DNA of 64,000 bases from Ampelocalamus luodianensis (taxonomy: Eukaryota > Streptophyta > Magnoliopsida > Poales > Poaceae), in the NCBI GenBank assembly GCA_036346255.1, contig CM070622.1, positions 22,346,751-22,410,750 of the forward strand. The letters run 5' to 3'. A program made the translations under genes and the position numbers. Shown in pieces: positions 20,390 to 31,405 of this stretch (positions are counted from its first letter, which is position 1; each line of letters opens with the position of its first letter). The notes under the pieces are model-generated. The model had not been told where the DNA came from. It saw only the letters and a list, made by a program, of their open reading frames with translations, and made no database searches.

Positions 20390-21761
20390 TCACGAGACTT
20401 GAGCACTTTGGTCAGTACATCACAAACTCGACCATGTAATAGTATTAGCAGAAAATGTGCGAATTTAGAAAAACGATCCACAACGGTTAGAATGATTATT
20501 TCACCATGAATATGAGGCAGACCCTCGATAAAATCCATTGATATGTTGGTCTAAACAGTAGAAGGTACCTTCAATGGTTGAAGAAAGCCAGCCGGATGCA
20601 ATTGTTCGCCTTGATTGTGTTGACAAGTATCACAAGCACGTATGTAGTCTTTAACAACTGCCCTTGCATGCGGCACTAGAAAATCGGCTCGTAGGCGGTG
20701 AAGCGTTTTTTTGAATACCTTCATGACCCGCACTATGGGCAAGCTGCATAATGGACGGTAGGAGTGCAGCTGTAGCTGGAACGTAAACACGATTGTTGAA
20801 TGTAATCAAGCCGTCGGTAAGAGCTCATGAACCATGCTGGCTTCCCTCTGTGATGGCGTCACGTAAAGGCTGTAGCACCGGATCAGCTTGGAGACTGATG
20901 CGTAGTTCATCAATTAAAGAAAACTTCGGTGCAGACAGAGCTAAAGATGCTAGCTGCATGTCAAAATCTCGTCGAGACAGAATCGGCGACCACATTGGTG
21001 CTGCCGGGTTTGAATTCAACGGAAAAATCATTACCCAAGAGTTTAAGTGAACGGTATGGCCGAACTGTAATGGCATCTGTCCCATTTTTCAAGTGAATAT
21101 GGTGGGAGAGCTCTCGTACAGGAGGGAGACCATGCGATTCATCAAAGTCAGTGAAGTTGGCTAACAGATCATCCAGAAGGTTTGTTTCCGAACATGCTAG
21201 GGTGTGGCTTGACCGAGCAGGCATTAGCAAACCAGTCCATTTGATCCGCCGTCCGTGGCGAGCGAAAGACATAGTCATACTCGAGAAATCCCAAGTAATT
21301 GGACCAAGAGTGCCCAACCATTGTACGCCTAAGATCACGTCGAATCCATCGAGCGGCATGGCGTAGCAATCCAATGTAAAATCCTCATGCCCGATATGGA
21401 TCGCCATGGCTCGGCATAAGCCCAAACTTGTAACACGGTCCCCGTTGGGCACTGTGACACTCAAGCCTGAGCGCGGCCGCATACAGACGCCGGTAGCTGC
21501 CACCACATCGTTAGCAATGACGTTATGAGTAGACCCCGAGTCAAGAAGGGCAACCAACGTGCTACTACCGATTTCGACAAGAAGCCACATAGTATGTCCT
21601 GAACGAGGCTGAATGCCAGTCAGTGCTGCCAAGGATATCTCTGGCTCGTCGTTCAACATCGGTTCTTCGTCGTCACTGTCGACGTCCGGTTGAATTTCAA
21701 TGATGAAGAGGCGCTTACATTGGTGACTTGGAACGGACTTCTCTTCACATTGAAAACACAA
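20390..21761 (-). pseudogene. Element B zinc knuckle-protease-(deleted RT)-RNase H end-integrase N-terminus
   Basis: The minus-strand reading begins with the gag zinc knuckle CFQCEEKSVPSHQCKRLF. The protease follows: ALLDSGSTHNVIA is the active-site block and CYAMPLDGFDVILGVQWL its second half. The text then runs to HHIHLKNGTDAITVRPYR, which precedes the RT fingers, and jumps directly to LLGNDFSVEFKPGSTNVVAD, the end of RNase H. The whole RT palm and most of RNase H are deleted within one open frame. After a stop and a frameshift, the integrase zinc finger follows (AGHEGIQK, then IRACDTCQHNQGEQLHPAGF) with ISMDFIEGLP, the first catalytic Asp region. It then stops abruptly near 20390-20470 in a short tail, so a second deletion removed the DDE core's other residues. 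Confidence 0.88.
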
Positions 21762-22784
21762 CCCCTGGGCATGGCGCCGGTCGAGCTCTGCTGGGGACAG
21801 AGTGCGACGAGGAATGCTCTACTGGTGAGAGCCGTTGCTGCCCGAGTCGATTGCCGTGCTCGAACCTGCATCGAAAGAAGGTGCATCGCTCAACGCCGTG
21901 GTCGACGGGGTGGAGGAGCCGTGTATGGCGGTGCGGCGGCGTTAAAGACGCGAGCTAGACTCATGGCCGATTCCAAGGATTATGGAGCCTGCAATTCGAC
22001 ATCCGTCTGCAGTGGCTGACCGAGACCGGCAGTGAACAACTGAACTTGTTGATGTTCTGTTAGGGGGTCGGTACGGCATAAAAGAGCCAAAAATTTGTTG
22101 GAGAAGTCACTGACAATGCCTTGCTTGCGAAGCGCAATAAGTTCCCCCAAGGAGTTGGAACGTAGTGGTGGTCCGAAGCAAGTATTAACCAACTCAACAA
22201 AACGGCGCCAAGACGGGGTTCCGTGTTGCGCTCCAAGCGATGATACCATAGCTATGCCGAACCTGTCATGTGAAACATGGCCAATCATACCTTATCCTCC
22301 TCCATTGTGTGCTGACCCGGAAGAATTGATCGCAGCGATTGAGCCAAGGTAATGGGTCCTCCTGACCATCGAATAGCGGGAAGTTTAGTTTGTAGAACCG
22401 TGGCATGCTACCACGTCCCACATGATGGCCGTGGGCCGGTGAACGGGGAAGTACGGGAGCATCCTTGTCGGCGTGGCGCAAGTCCAGCACTGAAGCTGCT
22501 GGCGAGACATGCGGAAGTCGGTGAGGATTTGGCAAGATGCCATCTGTTGCGCGAAGCCGGCCTTCGGTGATGGTGTCCTGGTCGGCATCGCTGGGCAAGT
22601 TGAGACGCCCGTGTTCCAACCGGTTAATCGCTACATGATGAGCTCGTTGTTGGAGATCAATGTCGCGAATTGTACCGAACAGGGTGTCGATTTTGTCGTG
22701 AAGTTTCTGACGGTCAGCCTCCATCTGCTGAAAAAGAACGTCCAGTTTCTTGCTGATTGCGTCGATATTGTCGCCTTCTGACAT
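21690..22784 (-). pseudogene. Element B gag
   Basis: The start is the ATG at 22784, 36 bases inside the 5' LTR edge. The N-terminus MSEGDNIDAISKKLDVLFQQ continues as a coiled coil. The central gag domain shows KLNFPLFDGQEDPLPWLNRC, and after a frameshift near 22280 WRRFVELVNTCFGPPLRSNS and SLGELIALRKQGIVSDFSNK. This is the typical order of the retrotransposon gag domain. About 365 codons in total lead into the zinc knuckle at 21761. The frameshift prevents a full product. Confidence 0.88.
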
Positions 22785-22803
22785 GACGATGGATGGCGTA
22801 GCG

Positions 22804-22819
22804 GTCTCTGATACCAAGT
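22804..22819 (-). promoter_or_regulatory. Element B primer binding site (initiator-Met tRNA type)
   Basis: On the minus strand ACTTGGTATCAGAGAC follows the LTR end. TGGTATCAGAG is the complement of the plant initiator methionine tRNA 3' end. Confidence 0.9.
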
Positions 22820-23291
22820 TGTCAAGGACTTCAATAGCAGTCGACGTATTCGATCGTAGATTGTATTCGTGTGTTGGATGTGGACGGATTCCAGAGCCTC
22901 GGCGTCGCAGCTGTGGCGCCGTGATGAATCATAACCGCGCGGCAGAGTTTTGGAGATGTTGTCGAACGAATAGAACAGAACGATGAAGAACAGGATAGAA
23001 GAGCAGAAAGGATTGGGGCAGTTTTCTGGTATTTCTTGCATAACTGAAAACATAGTGTTTCTCTCCTTTAAATAGAGAGCTTCTAACAATGTAGACTACG
23101 AATCGAACTCGAATATGAACTAAGCTATTACAGATTGCCGAAACTATGAAAGGAAACTAAATTGAAAACGAAACTAACTATTCTAAATCTGGCAAGACAT
23201 CAAAACGGAATGAAGCAGTCGAACCGATTCTTTTGGAGCAACGTTCAGCGCTGTCTTGCTTCTTTGCTTGTACGTAATACCCCACATGACA
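22820..23291 (-). repeat. Element B 5' LTR
   Basis: 472 bp, with minus-strand ends TGTCATGTGGGG and CCTTGACA. It carries the TATA-like CTATTTAAA at 23067-23075 and a second copy of all features of 19806-20269. Confidence 0.93.
23067..23075 (-). promoter_or_regulatory. TATA-like box in element B 5' LTR
   Basis: CTATTTAAA on the minus strand, also present at the same place in the 3' LTR (20042-20050). It is the most likely core promoter of the element. Confidence 0.5.
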
Positions 23292-23296
23292 GTTTG
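23292..23296. repeat. Target site duplication of element B, right copy (GTTTG)
   Basis: Exact match to 19801-19805. Confidence 0.95.
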
Positions 23297-25100
23297 TCTC
23301 CTTACAAACAAAATCCACTTCTGTAACAAGTGCGGTATGTAATTATCCATGGAAAATCTAAGATTGAAGTTTAAATTTAAACTTGTTTGGGTTGGCGAAA
23401 TAAAATAAAAGAATTTTTATCTATGACCTTAGCTAGCATTTTAGTCTACGACTCACACCAGATAAAGTAAAACTTTACGAGATGTGTGCACATCAGAGTA
23501 TCGCAGAGAAGCAATAACATCGGTCTCATAGTTATCTTACAACTAGAACATAGTTTTAAACATAAGGTTTTCATGATACATGACATCGAACATCATATTC
23601 ATTCCTATACTTGCCACATGCAGGGTGCACAAAAGCTAATTCCATTACATGACTCTCAAGCTCTATCTTCAACACCGAAGGTTGAAACATCGAAGTCCTG
23701 ATCCTCTTGAGCTTCTTCCATCCGCCACTGTGGATCACCTCCGTCTTGCTCCTCGACAACGAAACTCTCAAGATCGACCTCTAAAGTCTAAAGTCTAACA
23801 AAGGTAATTATAATATACGGATGAGTACACTAGGTACTCAACAAGTTTCACCACAACAAGCCAACAATTATATGCTCTAACTTTCTAATTATACCAAACC
23901 TATACTAGTAAAGGACACACGTCCTTGAGAATGTGCTAGATAGTTTTCTAAAACACTTGTTGCCAAATTGATCAAGTTTTAATCATGAATTCTCTACTGT
24001 TCATGAGACACCGCAAGTAGAACTCTGGTAGTTCCATTTCCTGTTGCGACGCAGTTTCTACCCGATATCAGGGAGTGTCAGTCACACTTTTACTCTGCAG
24101 AGGTGCGCTACTTTACGCACAGACGTCTCTAGTCGTTAATACCGACTAGATATGCACACTTTTTTTAGTGTGTGGCCAAGACCAAGAGTTTACTATGCTT
24201 TTCCAATATTCCATCGGAATATATCTCTCGGAAAAGCAGCTTCTTCCACCATCTAACTTCTGAAGAAGCAATAGAGGGTCCTTAAATCTTACTTCCGATA
24301 AGCACCAGAGGGTCCTTAATCCCACCCAAAGATACATTCTTTGGAACAATTACTTGGCAAAACCCAGATAACTAGATATGTAGTCAGTGCGAGTTAACGA
24401 CGCTTGAATGTCTTATGACAATTATTTCTTAGTCCTTATATGATAATCCCATATGTAGTGGAATCACAACACTTCCGTGAACACCTACTAGTGATTCCAG
24501 CTACTATCCATACTAGTGATCATCGGATAATCAATCCAGGTGTCATGTTGATTCATGATTTTATAAAGTAATTTTGACATGCAGGTAATAACATATAATA
24601 GATTGCAAGTAATTGATACTGAAATTAAGTCCAAAGCAGTGATCAAAGGTGTTGAACTTGCCTAAGAAACACGGAAAATTAGAGTATTGAGGCTTAGATT
24701 TGATGTGAACTTTTCCCAATGCTCCAACTCCTGAAAAATAACAACGCAGTCTGAGAAGGACTAAGAACCTGATGGAAATCCATTCAGATATCGATACTAA
24801 GTCTACACTTCTATGCTATTGTTTAGTAGGACAATACTCCCCCCGACTAAGGTTTTTTAAGGAGAAAAGAAGAGAAAAACAAGAAAAAGATTTAATTGAA
24901 GAAGACAACGATTTCCTTTCTTTTTATATAAATAAAAGAAAAAAAAAATCCTTTTATTAAAAATTAATAAGTAATTGATGATAAAGGGGTTTATCCAATT
25001 TGGATGGAATAGTGATTCAAGTAGATTCATTAACACTTTAGTTATTTATAGTTTATGTGCTTGATGTGTATTTTATTGCAATTATTTCTTAAATAGAAGT
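23297..25100. other. Unclassified repetitive sequence, no gene seen
   Basis: 1.8 kb with moderate AT content. Open frames are short and hold no domain I know. The words near 23700 (ATCGAAGTCCTGATCCTC), 23820 (GAGTACACTAGGTACTCAAC) and 24080-24150 (TTTACTCTGCAGAGGTGCGC) read like pieces of widespread grass retrotransposon LTR or leader sequence. GAGTACACTAGGTACTC is itself a near-perfect palindrome. No paired LTRs or terminal inverted repeats were found. Confidence 0.35.
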
Positions 25101-27120
25101 AGGTTTGGAAAAGAAAAAATGACTAAGCTGGGCCACCTTTGGCCTAGCGCGCGCAAACACACACACATGAACACACGACCCATTGGCTCAATACACACAA
25201 CGCACACACACGCACAACACACCTCTCCTCCCTTCTCGCCTCTCTCTCTCTGCTCTCCTCACCGACGCCTCCGCCCAAGGTGTTGCTGCCTTCGCCGTCC
25301 TCACCAACTCGCAGTCACGAGCTTCACCTGAGCCCCGCGCCGCTGGACCCAATTTCCTTTCACTTCCTCATGCTCCTCTTCTCATGGCGTCGCCGCTCGG
25401 CGATGTGGCCATGGCATCGCCGCCTCAGCCTCCTCATCGGTGCTGACCTCCTTTCTCGCGACCCCACCAAGGAGATCCCAAGGCCCCTACTTCCCTAGCA
25501 TCACTCCCGGTTTTGCTTTGGTGGATTTGGATCTAGGGTAGACCCTCGTCCAATCCTCAACGTCGCCCCTCAACTCACCAGTAATCGCCGCCGGCCGTGA
25601 GATGGCGTGGTATTCAGCACCGCTGCAACTTTGGTCAACCACCTAGCCTTCCAGATTTGGTCTTCCTCTACCTCTAGCTCCTATCTCCTACTTGGACGCT
25701 TCTTGATGATGCTTGAATGAATGGGGAATGGGTAGATGGATGCATGTATGCATGTGTGAATGGCAGTCTTGAATTGATGATGTCTAGATGCATGCATGCT
25801 CACATAATTTGTCATGTCAGATCCAGGACGGTCATTTTGCTAAACCTAAACATGATGTCTAGAAACATGGATGGATGATATGCTCAAATATTCGCATCAC
25901 ATTTTGCAAGATTTGGCTTGACAACCCACACTAATATGATGGTGTCCTTAATTTCACATGTTAAGACATGATTAAAATGAGAAATCTTCAACATTGATGA
26001 TTTTAACTAGCTTAGCAAGGATGGATAAAAATACTAAACTGAGCTTTGCTATACATTCGATACACATCTAACATGTCCTTGTTCTCCTATACAACATACA
26101 ACCACTATACATGATGTTCTATTGCAAGACTGAAAATAAAAATCATATACATGCTAGTTATTTTCATATTAATGAATAGAATTTTTTTCTAAAAGAACAC
26201 TTAGCAAAATGATAAGAACATGATAATATGCAAGATCCATGATACATAGCTCAATGATGATAAAATAAATCTGAGACCAAACCTACAGATAGTAGTTACT
26301 CAAATCATTTTGAGAACACATCAAGCATCTAGAAAGCATCATTAAACATTCTACTTTTTATAGCATTCTTGATACACACCTTGATGCAAAGAGATGACAC
26401 TTGATGATAGTGATAATGAATATATGACATGATGATGATGATGATGACTAGGAGATGCTAGATGGCTTGATTCCCTTCTTCCCTTGTCCTTCTAGTCCTT
26501 GCTCCCTTCCCTTTCCATGGCAAAATATGCAAAGCATGAGTCATGAATCAAGAAAGGAGATGAGAAGTAGAGGGATGAGCTTACCTTGGCCAAAATGAGA
26601 AGATGCAAATGGCCTAGCCGACCATGGTGCTTTTTTTGACATGCAAGGCTTCTCTCCTAAGGAATCTCTAATTTATTTTTCTTTTTAACTTTGTGAAATG
26701 AAAATCCTAGTTTAATTGAGCTTTTGCAACCTCAAGGGGCACCTTGCATGATGGGTAAAATGGTAAAAAACACTTCTGGTGACATTTTGGTAACCTCTAA
26801 GAGTTACAGAACAGAAACCTGAATAACCCTTAGAAACTAATTAGCACTTTCCTCTAAAGGTTATTCAGGTTTCCTGTTTTATAACTAATTAGCACCAAAC
26901 GATCGAGCGCACAAACTAACAAAGAACAATTAATGAATGAGCAATTGAATGCAATGCACTAGAATAACAAATAGACAACTAGGGTTTTGCCAGCACCGTG
27001 ACTTGACTAGCAATGCCCCCTAGCTAGCGTGATCAAGTCAGCAGTTCAACTCAACCTAGGTTAGGCATGATTATTACATTATCTCAACTAAAACATGAGC
27101 TTACCGGATAAAATCAGAAA
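25101..27120. other. Unclassified non-coding sequence with CA/CT-rich block
   Basis: 25140-25265 is rich in CA and CT dinucleotides and is followed by a GC-rich stretch to about 25650. From 25700 on the sequence is AT-rich, with repeated ATGATG and GCATGCATG words, including a (GAT)n run at about 26430-26450. The ORFs are low-complexity and I do not accept any as a gene. The hairpin at 26811-26877 is listed separately. Confidence 0.4.
26811..26877. repeat. Foldback hairpin, MITE-like
   Basis: The arms ACAGAAACCTGAATAACCC... (26811-26833) and ...GGTTATTCAGGTTTCCTGT (26854-26877) pair over about 23 bases with two mismatches or bulges, around a 20-base loop. TAATTAGCAC also occurs both in the loop and just after the second arm. 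No target duplication is certain, so this may be a very short MITE or a local inverted duplication. Confidence 0.6.
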
Positions 27121-27143
27121 GAAAATATATGGTTGCATCCTGG

Positions 27144-27220
27144 GGGTCTGTTTGGAACACATGAAGTTTGCAAAAATTTCACAAGAAATTGGGAAAAGTT
27201 CTCGCGTTCCAAACGGGACC
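27144..27220. mobile_element. Short MITE-like element with GGTCTGTTTGGAAC ends
   Basis: The left end GGTCTGTTTGGAACAC and the right end GCGTTCCAAACGGGACC are inverted partners with three differences, 77 bp apart. GGnCnTGTTTGGA-type ends are common in grass Tourist-like and hAT-like MITEs. The flanking duplication is unclear. Confidence 0.45.
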
Positions 27221-28190
27221 TAATTGTCCAGAGAGAGCCATGGCCTGGACCCTATAATTGGAAGCTCGTGGGGGGCAGTCACGCCTTGTTAAAAGTGATG
27301 GAAGTAGTAGTTCTTAACGGTACGGGGTGGCTTAGTGATGTCTCCTCCAATGTATATAGCCTCAGGTGGGACCCACAAAACTCCTTGCCATTCCTCTCTT
27401 CTACACTTTCCCATTTAAACATCCCGATGACATCCAAATCCACCTTGGTGCTGCTCAATTCCTCTTCGATGCCGCGCCTCTACCTCTCTCACACAATCAC
27501 CAAACCTAGGATTTCTTGGGTGAGTGATAGCTCTCAACAGCGTTACATTTAGGTAGCCCAACGATGCGGTGTGATTCCTAGTGACACGACTGTTCCCGAC
27601 GATGCAACAGCTCTCGAAGGTGAGGCAGCCACCCCAGTGACGACGCATGTTTCCTCCTCACAAGCTATGAGCCGATGGAGGCAGATCTTCCCTGCTTGGC
27701 GCGGTGATGGCTCTTTATCAAGCATAACAAGGACCAAGGTAGCTGAGTTGCTCCTCCCAAAATAGTGAGTGCTAACATGGGACAGATATGCAACTGTTTA
27801 ATTCCTTGGCATCGGGCCCTAAGCTTGGGCAGTGCGGAGGCTAAGGATGGACATCAAGTTTTACTACAGTGTTCATTGCTACAATTTTCAGAGTCGACCT
27901 TAATTAAGATCTACACATAAGTCTTAGGGCACTCCCAATAGATTGATACTAAACCTTGCTACTAGAGAGAGAAGGGTAAGAGGGGATTTTAGTATCAAAC
28001 ACTCCAATAGTTTACCTTTAGCTTGTTACTAAAACATTTTAGTAGAGAGAGAAAGACTAGGTGGGAGATAGATGACCCACTAATTTCTTGGTCATCTAAA
28101 AAAGGTTCGATACTTGCATGAGTATAAGCTTCTTCTCTCTCCTCTCTTTTTTTTCTTCCACCTTATCAAAAAGCTGACATGACATAGGCT
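27221..28190. other. Unclassified intergenic sequence with partial MITE words
   Basis: 27230-27780 contains an open plus-strand stretch without recognisable domain. From about 27929 GGGCACTCCCAATAG begins a MITE-like stretch in which CACTCCAATAG recurs near 28001, but no matching opposite end is visible. I can support neither a gene nor a complete element. Confidence 0.35.
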
Positions 28191-28798
28191 AAGGCCCCAA
28201 CCGTTTGGGATAACTTCTAGGCCGACTTCTGCTTCAGAGAAGCCTGAAGCCGCCCAAAACACTGCACTTTGCAGTGGCTTCTTGGAGAAGCTGCAGCCGA
28301 ACTACAATGGGAAGAAGGACAAGCCATGAAGCCGGTACCGAGTTTATTGGCCTTCTGCAAGTTGAAGATATGACATTGCCACTAGAAGTTGCAAATATTT
28401 GCCCACCTCATACAACGTATAAAAACATGGATCTTAACCAAGCTTACCAATCCCATTCCAGTACCGGACGGAATGATCAGACATACCATACAGGCACCCA
28501 AAATGGCACACAACAGGCTCAAACTCGTACCAGCCTCAATACCTGTCATTTCGACAATTCTAGTACCGGGCATAATTGAAGTGAACACTCCTTTGAATCA
28601 GGCCCAAAGGCCCACCCCAATACAACTTCGACAAGTGAAATTATGCTAGACTAGTATGCTATACTATGGTAAAATATATGAAATTATGAACTCATGCTGT
28701 ATTATTTAACTACGTATGACCTTTGTGTTTATGAACTTATTGAACTATGTGTCATTTTTATTCTATGGTTATGTATTTAAAGTGAGATTCAAAGTGAG

Positions 28799-28800
<2 letters not shown>

Positions 28801-28848
<48 letters not shown>
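28801..28848. repeat. (TA)n microsatellite
   Basis: An uninterrupted TA run of about 48 bases. Confidence 0.95.
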
Positions 28849-28852
<4 letters not shown>

Positions 28853-28936
28853 TTCCATACCATACAGCGTAATGGAAATGGCCTCGAGAATGGATTCCAC
28901 TACAAACCATCCCTCCCATTCCTCTCACCCATTTGC

Positions 28937-29001
<65 letters not shown>

Positions 29002-29763
29002 GAGGCGAGGGTTTCGCTCCCCGTCTGCAAATCGCTAGCCCACCCCCGGCGCCGCCTCCCCAGTCCCCTCTGACTCCATCTGGCTCCGCTTCCCCTCCAA
29101 CTCCCATCTGCGTAGCCCTCCACCCGACTCTCGTCGGTGCCACTGTCCCGCATCGAAGGACACCGACCCCGCCGCCCTGTCTCCTCCCCAACTGCCGTTC
29201 CCTCCTCCCCTCCAGCTGCTCTCTGCATGCTCAGTCTGGCGAGGTAAGACACCACCTCCTCTCTCACAAAATTTCAGATATGAAATTTCTTCTTATGGGT
29301 TGTTGTTGAATGAATCATATCAGTTGATGTTGAATTGATAAATGAATGATATTCCTTGCTGTTGGTCAAGAATAATTTTTCTTGCCCAACATTTGTATGG
29401 CAACCTAACATTAAAAAGGGTATGCATCGAAGATGGGTTTTAATAAATACACCACTATTTCTTGTAAAATTTATGTGAAAGTTCAAGTGCTAAAGTTTGT
29501 GACACGAGAATAAACCTTCACATAAGTTTCCATTTGTCCTGAGCAATTCAGCGTACAATCCGGCTATCAAGAATCATATTTCTTGTGCATTTTCTTATGC
29601 GCATATCTGAACTTGCAGGTGTTTTTTTGTTATTCCTGTAGCTAAACCAATGCATGTCCACATGAAGTCAAGGGATGATTGATGGGAAAGGAGACAACTT
29701 TGTGATTAGCATCATGTAATACGACCTTAGAATTAGCTAGGCATATAGATGTTTCATGAGGGA
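28849..29763. other. Sequence between microsatellite and hAT element, no gene accepted
   Basis: Contains the (CA)n array at 28939-28998 and a GC-rich, Pro-coding stretch to 29240, then AT-rich sequence. The plus-strand ORF starting at 28872 owes its His-Thr run to the CA array and ends without a domain, so I do not call it. Confidence 0.4.
28939..28998. repeat. (CA)n microsatellite
   Basis: An uninterrupted CA run of about 60 bases. Confidence 0.95.
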
Positions 29764-29771
29764 ATTAAGAT
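29764..29771. repeat. 8-bp target duplication of the Ac/Ds-like element, left copy
   Basis: ATTAAGAT, repeated exactly at 30876-30883. Eight bases is the hAT superfamily footprint. Confidence 0.93.
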
Positions 29772-30875
29772 TAGGGGTGAAAACGGATCGGAAACGGATG
29801 GATAATGGCTTTGCCATATTTGTTTTCATATTTTTTTCGGATCTGGATACGAATACGAATAGTATCAAATACGAATACAGAGCGAATACGAATCGAAACA
29901 AATACGGAAACAAATATTTTTCGGAACATGAAAACCCCTTAAATTGTATGCCAGAAATTAACGAAAACATATAACTAATTTATTTGATGTAAACATTCAT
30001 GAATTGTTCATATTTTCAGCAACCACACATAACATTGGCACTAGCAAGTTACATTAACTAGTTCATCACAAAATATAACACTTAGTTTACCATATTTAGC
30101 TCATAAGTCATAACTCACAAAGTCATCACGCATTCACACTTAGTTCATCATATACATAAAATTTAGTTTACACTAACATCGATTAGACTGGATGGTTAAT
30201 CTATACGCAAATGACTGTAACATCCCAAAGTATGTTATCAAAAATAAAATTATTATTTTATTGGATTTTCTGAGATTTAAAAGAGTTTTCCTGGTTAAAA
30301 GGAAAAATAATAAAATAAAGTCAATTATTTAATTTCCTAGTTTTAAATGTAAAAAATAAAATTTATTGAGTTTTCTGGGATTTTATCGGATTTAAAGCGA
30401 AAAAGAAAATTTAATTAATTTATTGAATTTTCTGGATTTTAAAAAGGTTTTTCCTATTTTTAGAAATTTAAAATAATTTATATACAAAAATAAAAACCAA
30501 CTTTAAGTTAGAATTAATTTTATTAAGTTAAAAATAATTCAACGAATTTCTGTGATTGTTTCTAGGATTTTTAACTCTATTTGCTATTTTCTAAGAGACT
30601 ATTTGATTTGTTGCATTTTCTGAAATTCGAAAATCAATTAAAACCCCCTTTTCTCTTTTGGGCTGAAATCCTCTTTTAGGCCGAAATCCGGATAATCCGT
30701 ATTCGTTTCCGTATCCGCCGGATAGCATGCCTACCGTATTCGTTTCCGTTTCAGACAAAAAAAATCTGAATTCATTTCCGATCCGAAAATTATCCGAGGA
30801 AAATCCGATCTGAGACATTCCGAATCCGTTTTTGTCTGGATCGGTCGGAAACTATCCGATCCGTTTTCACCCCTA
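29772..30875. mobile_element. Non-autonomous Ac/Ds-type hAT element
   Basis: The ends TAGGGGTGAAAACGGATCGG (29772 on) and its exact reverse complement (ending at 30875) form a perfect inverted repeat of about 21 bp. Ac and Ds elements end in YAGGGATGAAA and carry AAACGG transposase sites near the ends. Here GAAAACGGAT and GGAAACGGATGG repeat at the left, and ATCCGTTTTC with GTATTCGTTTCCG repeats at the right. The 1104-bp interior encodes no transposase. Its central part (30217-30600) is AT-rich and starts with TGTAACATCCCAAA, a word that opens many grass gypsy LTRs, so another fragment may sit inside. The perfect 8-bp duplication makes the boundaries firm. Confidence 0.93.
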
Positions 30876-30883
30876 ATTAAGAT
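30876..30883. repeat. 8-bp target duplication of the Ac/Ds-like element, right copy
   Basis: ATTAAGAT, identical to 29764-29771. Confidence 0.93.
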
Positions 30884-31007
30884 TGTACTTCTAGATGGTA
30901 GAGCTTGTGCAACTATAATCTTTAGAGCTAGGACTTGTTAATTTCATACTTGTAGATTTGAGGTACTGAACATGTTGGCAGATGATTTTTGACAAATTCA
31001 TTGTACA

Positions 31008-31015
31008 TGTAAAAC
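31008..31015. repeat. 8-bp target duplication of the small hAT element, left copy
   Basis: TGTAAAAC, identical to 31398-31405. Confidence 0.88.
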
Positions 31016-31397
31016 TAGAGGTGGCCAGATGGGCTGTGCCGCTCGGGCTGGCCCGGCACACATAGTACCTTGTCGTGCACGGCCCGACCCAGGCACCACA
31101 TGACATGCACGACACGACCGGCAACTGGCGCGGAGGTGGCGGGTCGCGACTGGCTCGAAGGAGATTGGGCGCGACCGACGCATAGGTAGCTGAACGTGGC
31201 AACGGCGGTAGCCAAGCTTATCCTATCGGCATTGTAGTCGGCCCTACCCGGCACAGCCAAATAGGCCAGTGTGTCTGGGTCGGCATCCTGGCCCACGAGC
31301 CAGCATGACACAACCTGTCTAGTTGGTCGGGCTGGCCGGGCTAGGCCTAATCGAGCCCATGCCATGCTGTACCGGCCAACCCATTTGGATAACACTA
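31016..31397. mobile_element. Small non-autonomous hAT element
   Basis: 382 bp beginning TAGAGGTGGCCAGATGGG and ending CCCATTTGGATAACACTA. The ends pair at about 11 of 18 positions. The interior is GC-rich with many GGCCCGGCAC and GTCGTGC words, as known for a large class of plant hAT MITEs with TAGAGGTGGC ends. The exact 8-bp TGTAAAAC duplication supports the boundaries despite decayed terminal repeats. The GC-rich interior gives open frames on the minus strand that are not genes. Confidence 0.85.
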
Positions 31398-31405
31398 TGT
31401 AAAAC
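31398..31405. repeat. 8-bp target duplication of the small hAT element, right copy
   Basis: TGTAAAAC, identical to 31008-31015. Confidence 0.88.

Larger units (their letters stand above)
19806..23291 (-). mobile_element. Element B: internally deleted Ty3/gypsy LTR retrotransposon
   Basis: This 3.49-kb element on the minus strand has LTRs at 22820-23291 (5') and 19806-20269 (3'), an initiator-Met-type PBS, a PPT and a perfect GTTTG duplication. The body keeps gag, zinc knuckle, protease, the very start of RT, the end of RNase H and the integrase N-terminus. The RT core and the integrase C-terminus are gone. A normal family member would be 5 kb or more. The residual integrase and the gag zinc knuckle CFQCEEKSVPSHQCKRLF resemble chromovirus-type elements; that assignment is inferred, since the chromodomain part is deleted. 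It inserted 53 bp to the right of the Helitron end. Confidence 0.93.

Noticed and set aside
28270..28649. Two overlapping plus-strand ORFs
   Set aside because: No known motif, next to MITE-like ends and a microsatellite; coding not supported.
28872..29309. Open frame with His-Thr repeat run
   Set aside because: The run is the translation of the (CA)n microsatellite, and the rest has no domain.
31015..31395. Minus-strand ORF of 126 codons
   Set aside because: Falls entirely within the small hAT element with its exact target duplication.
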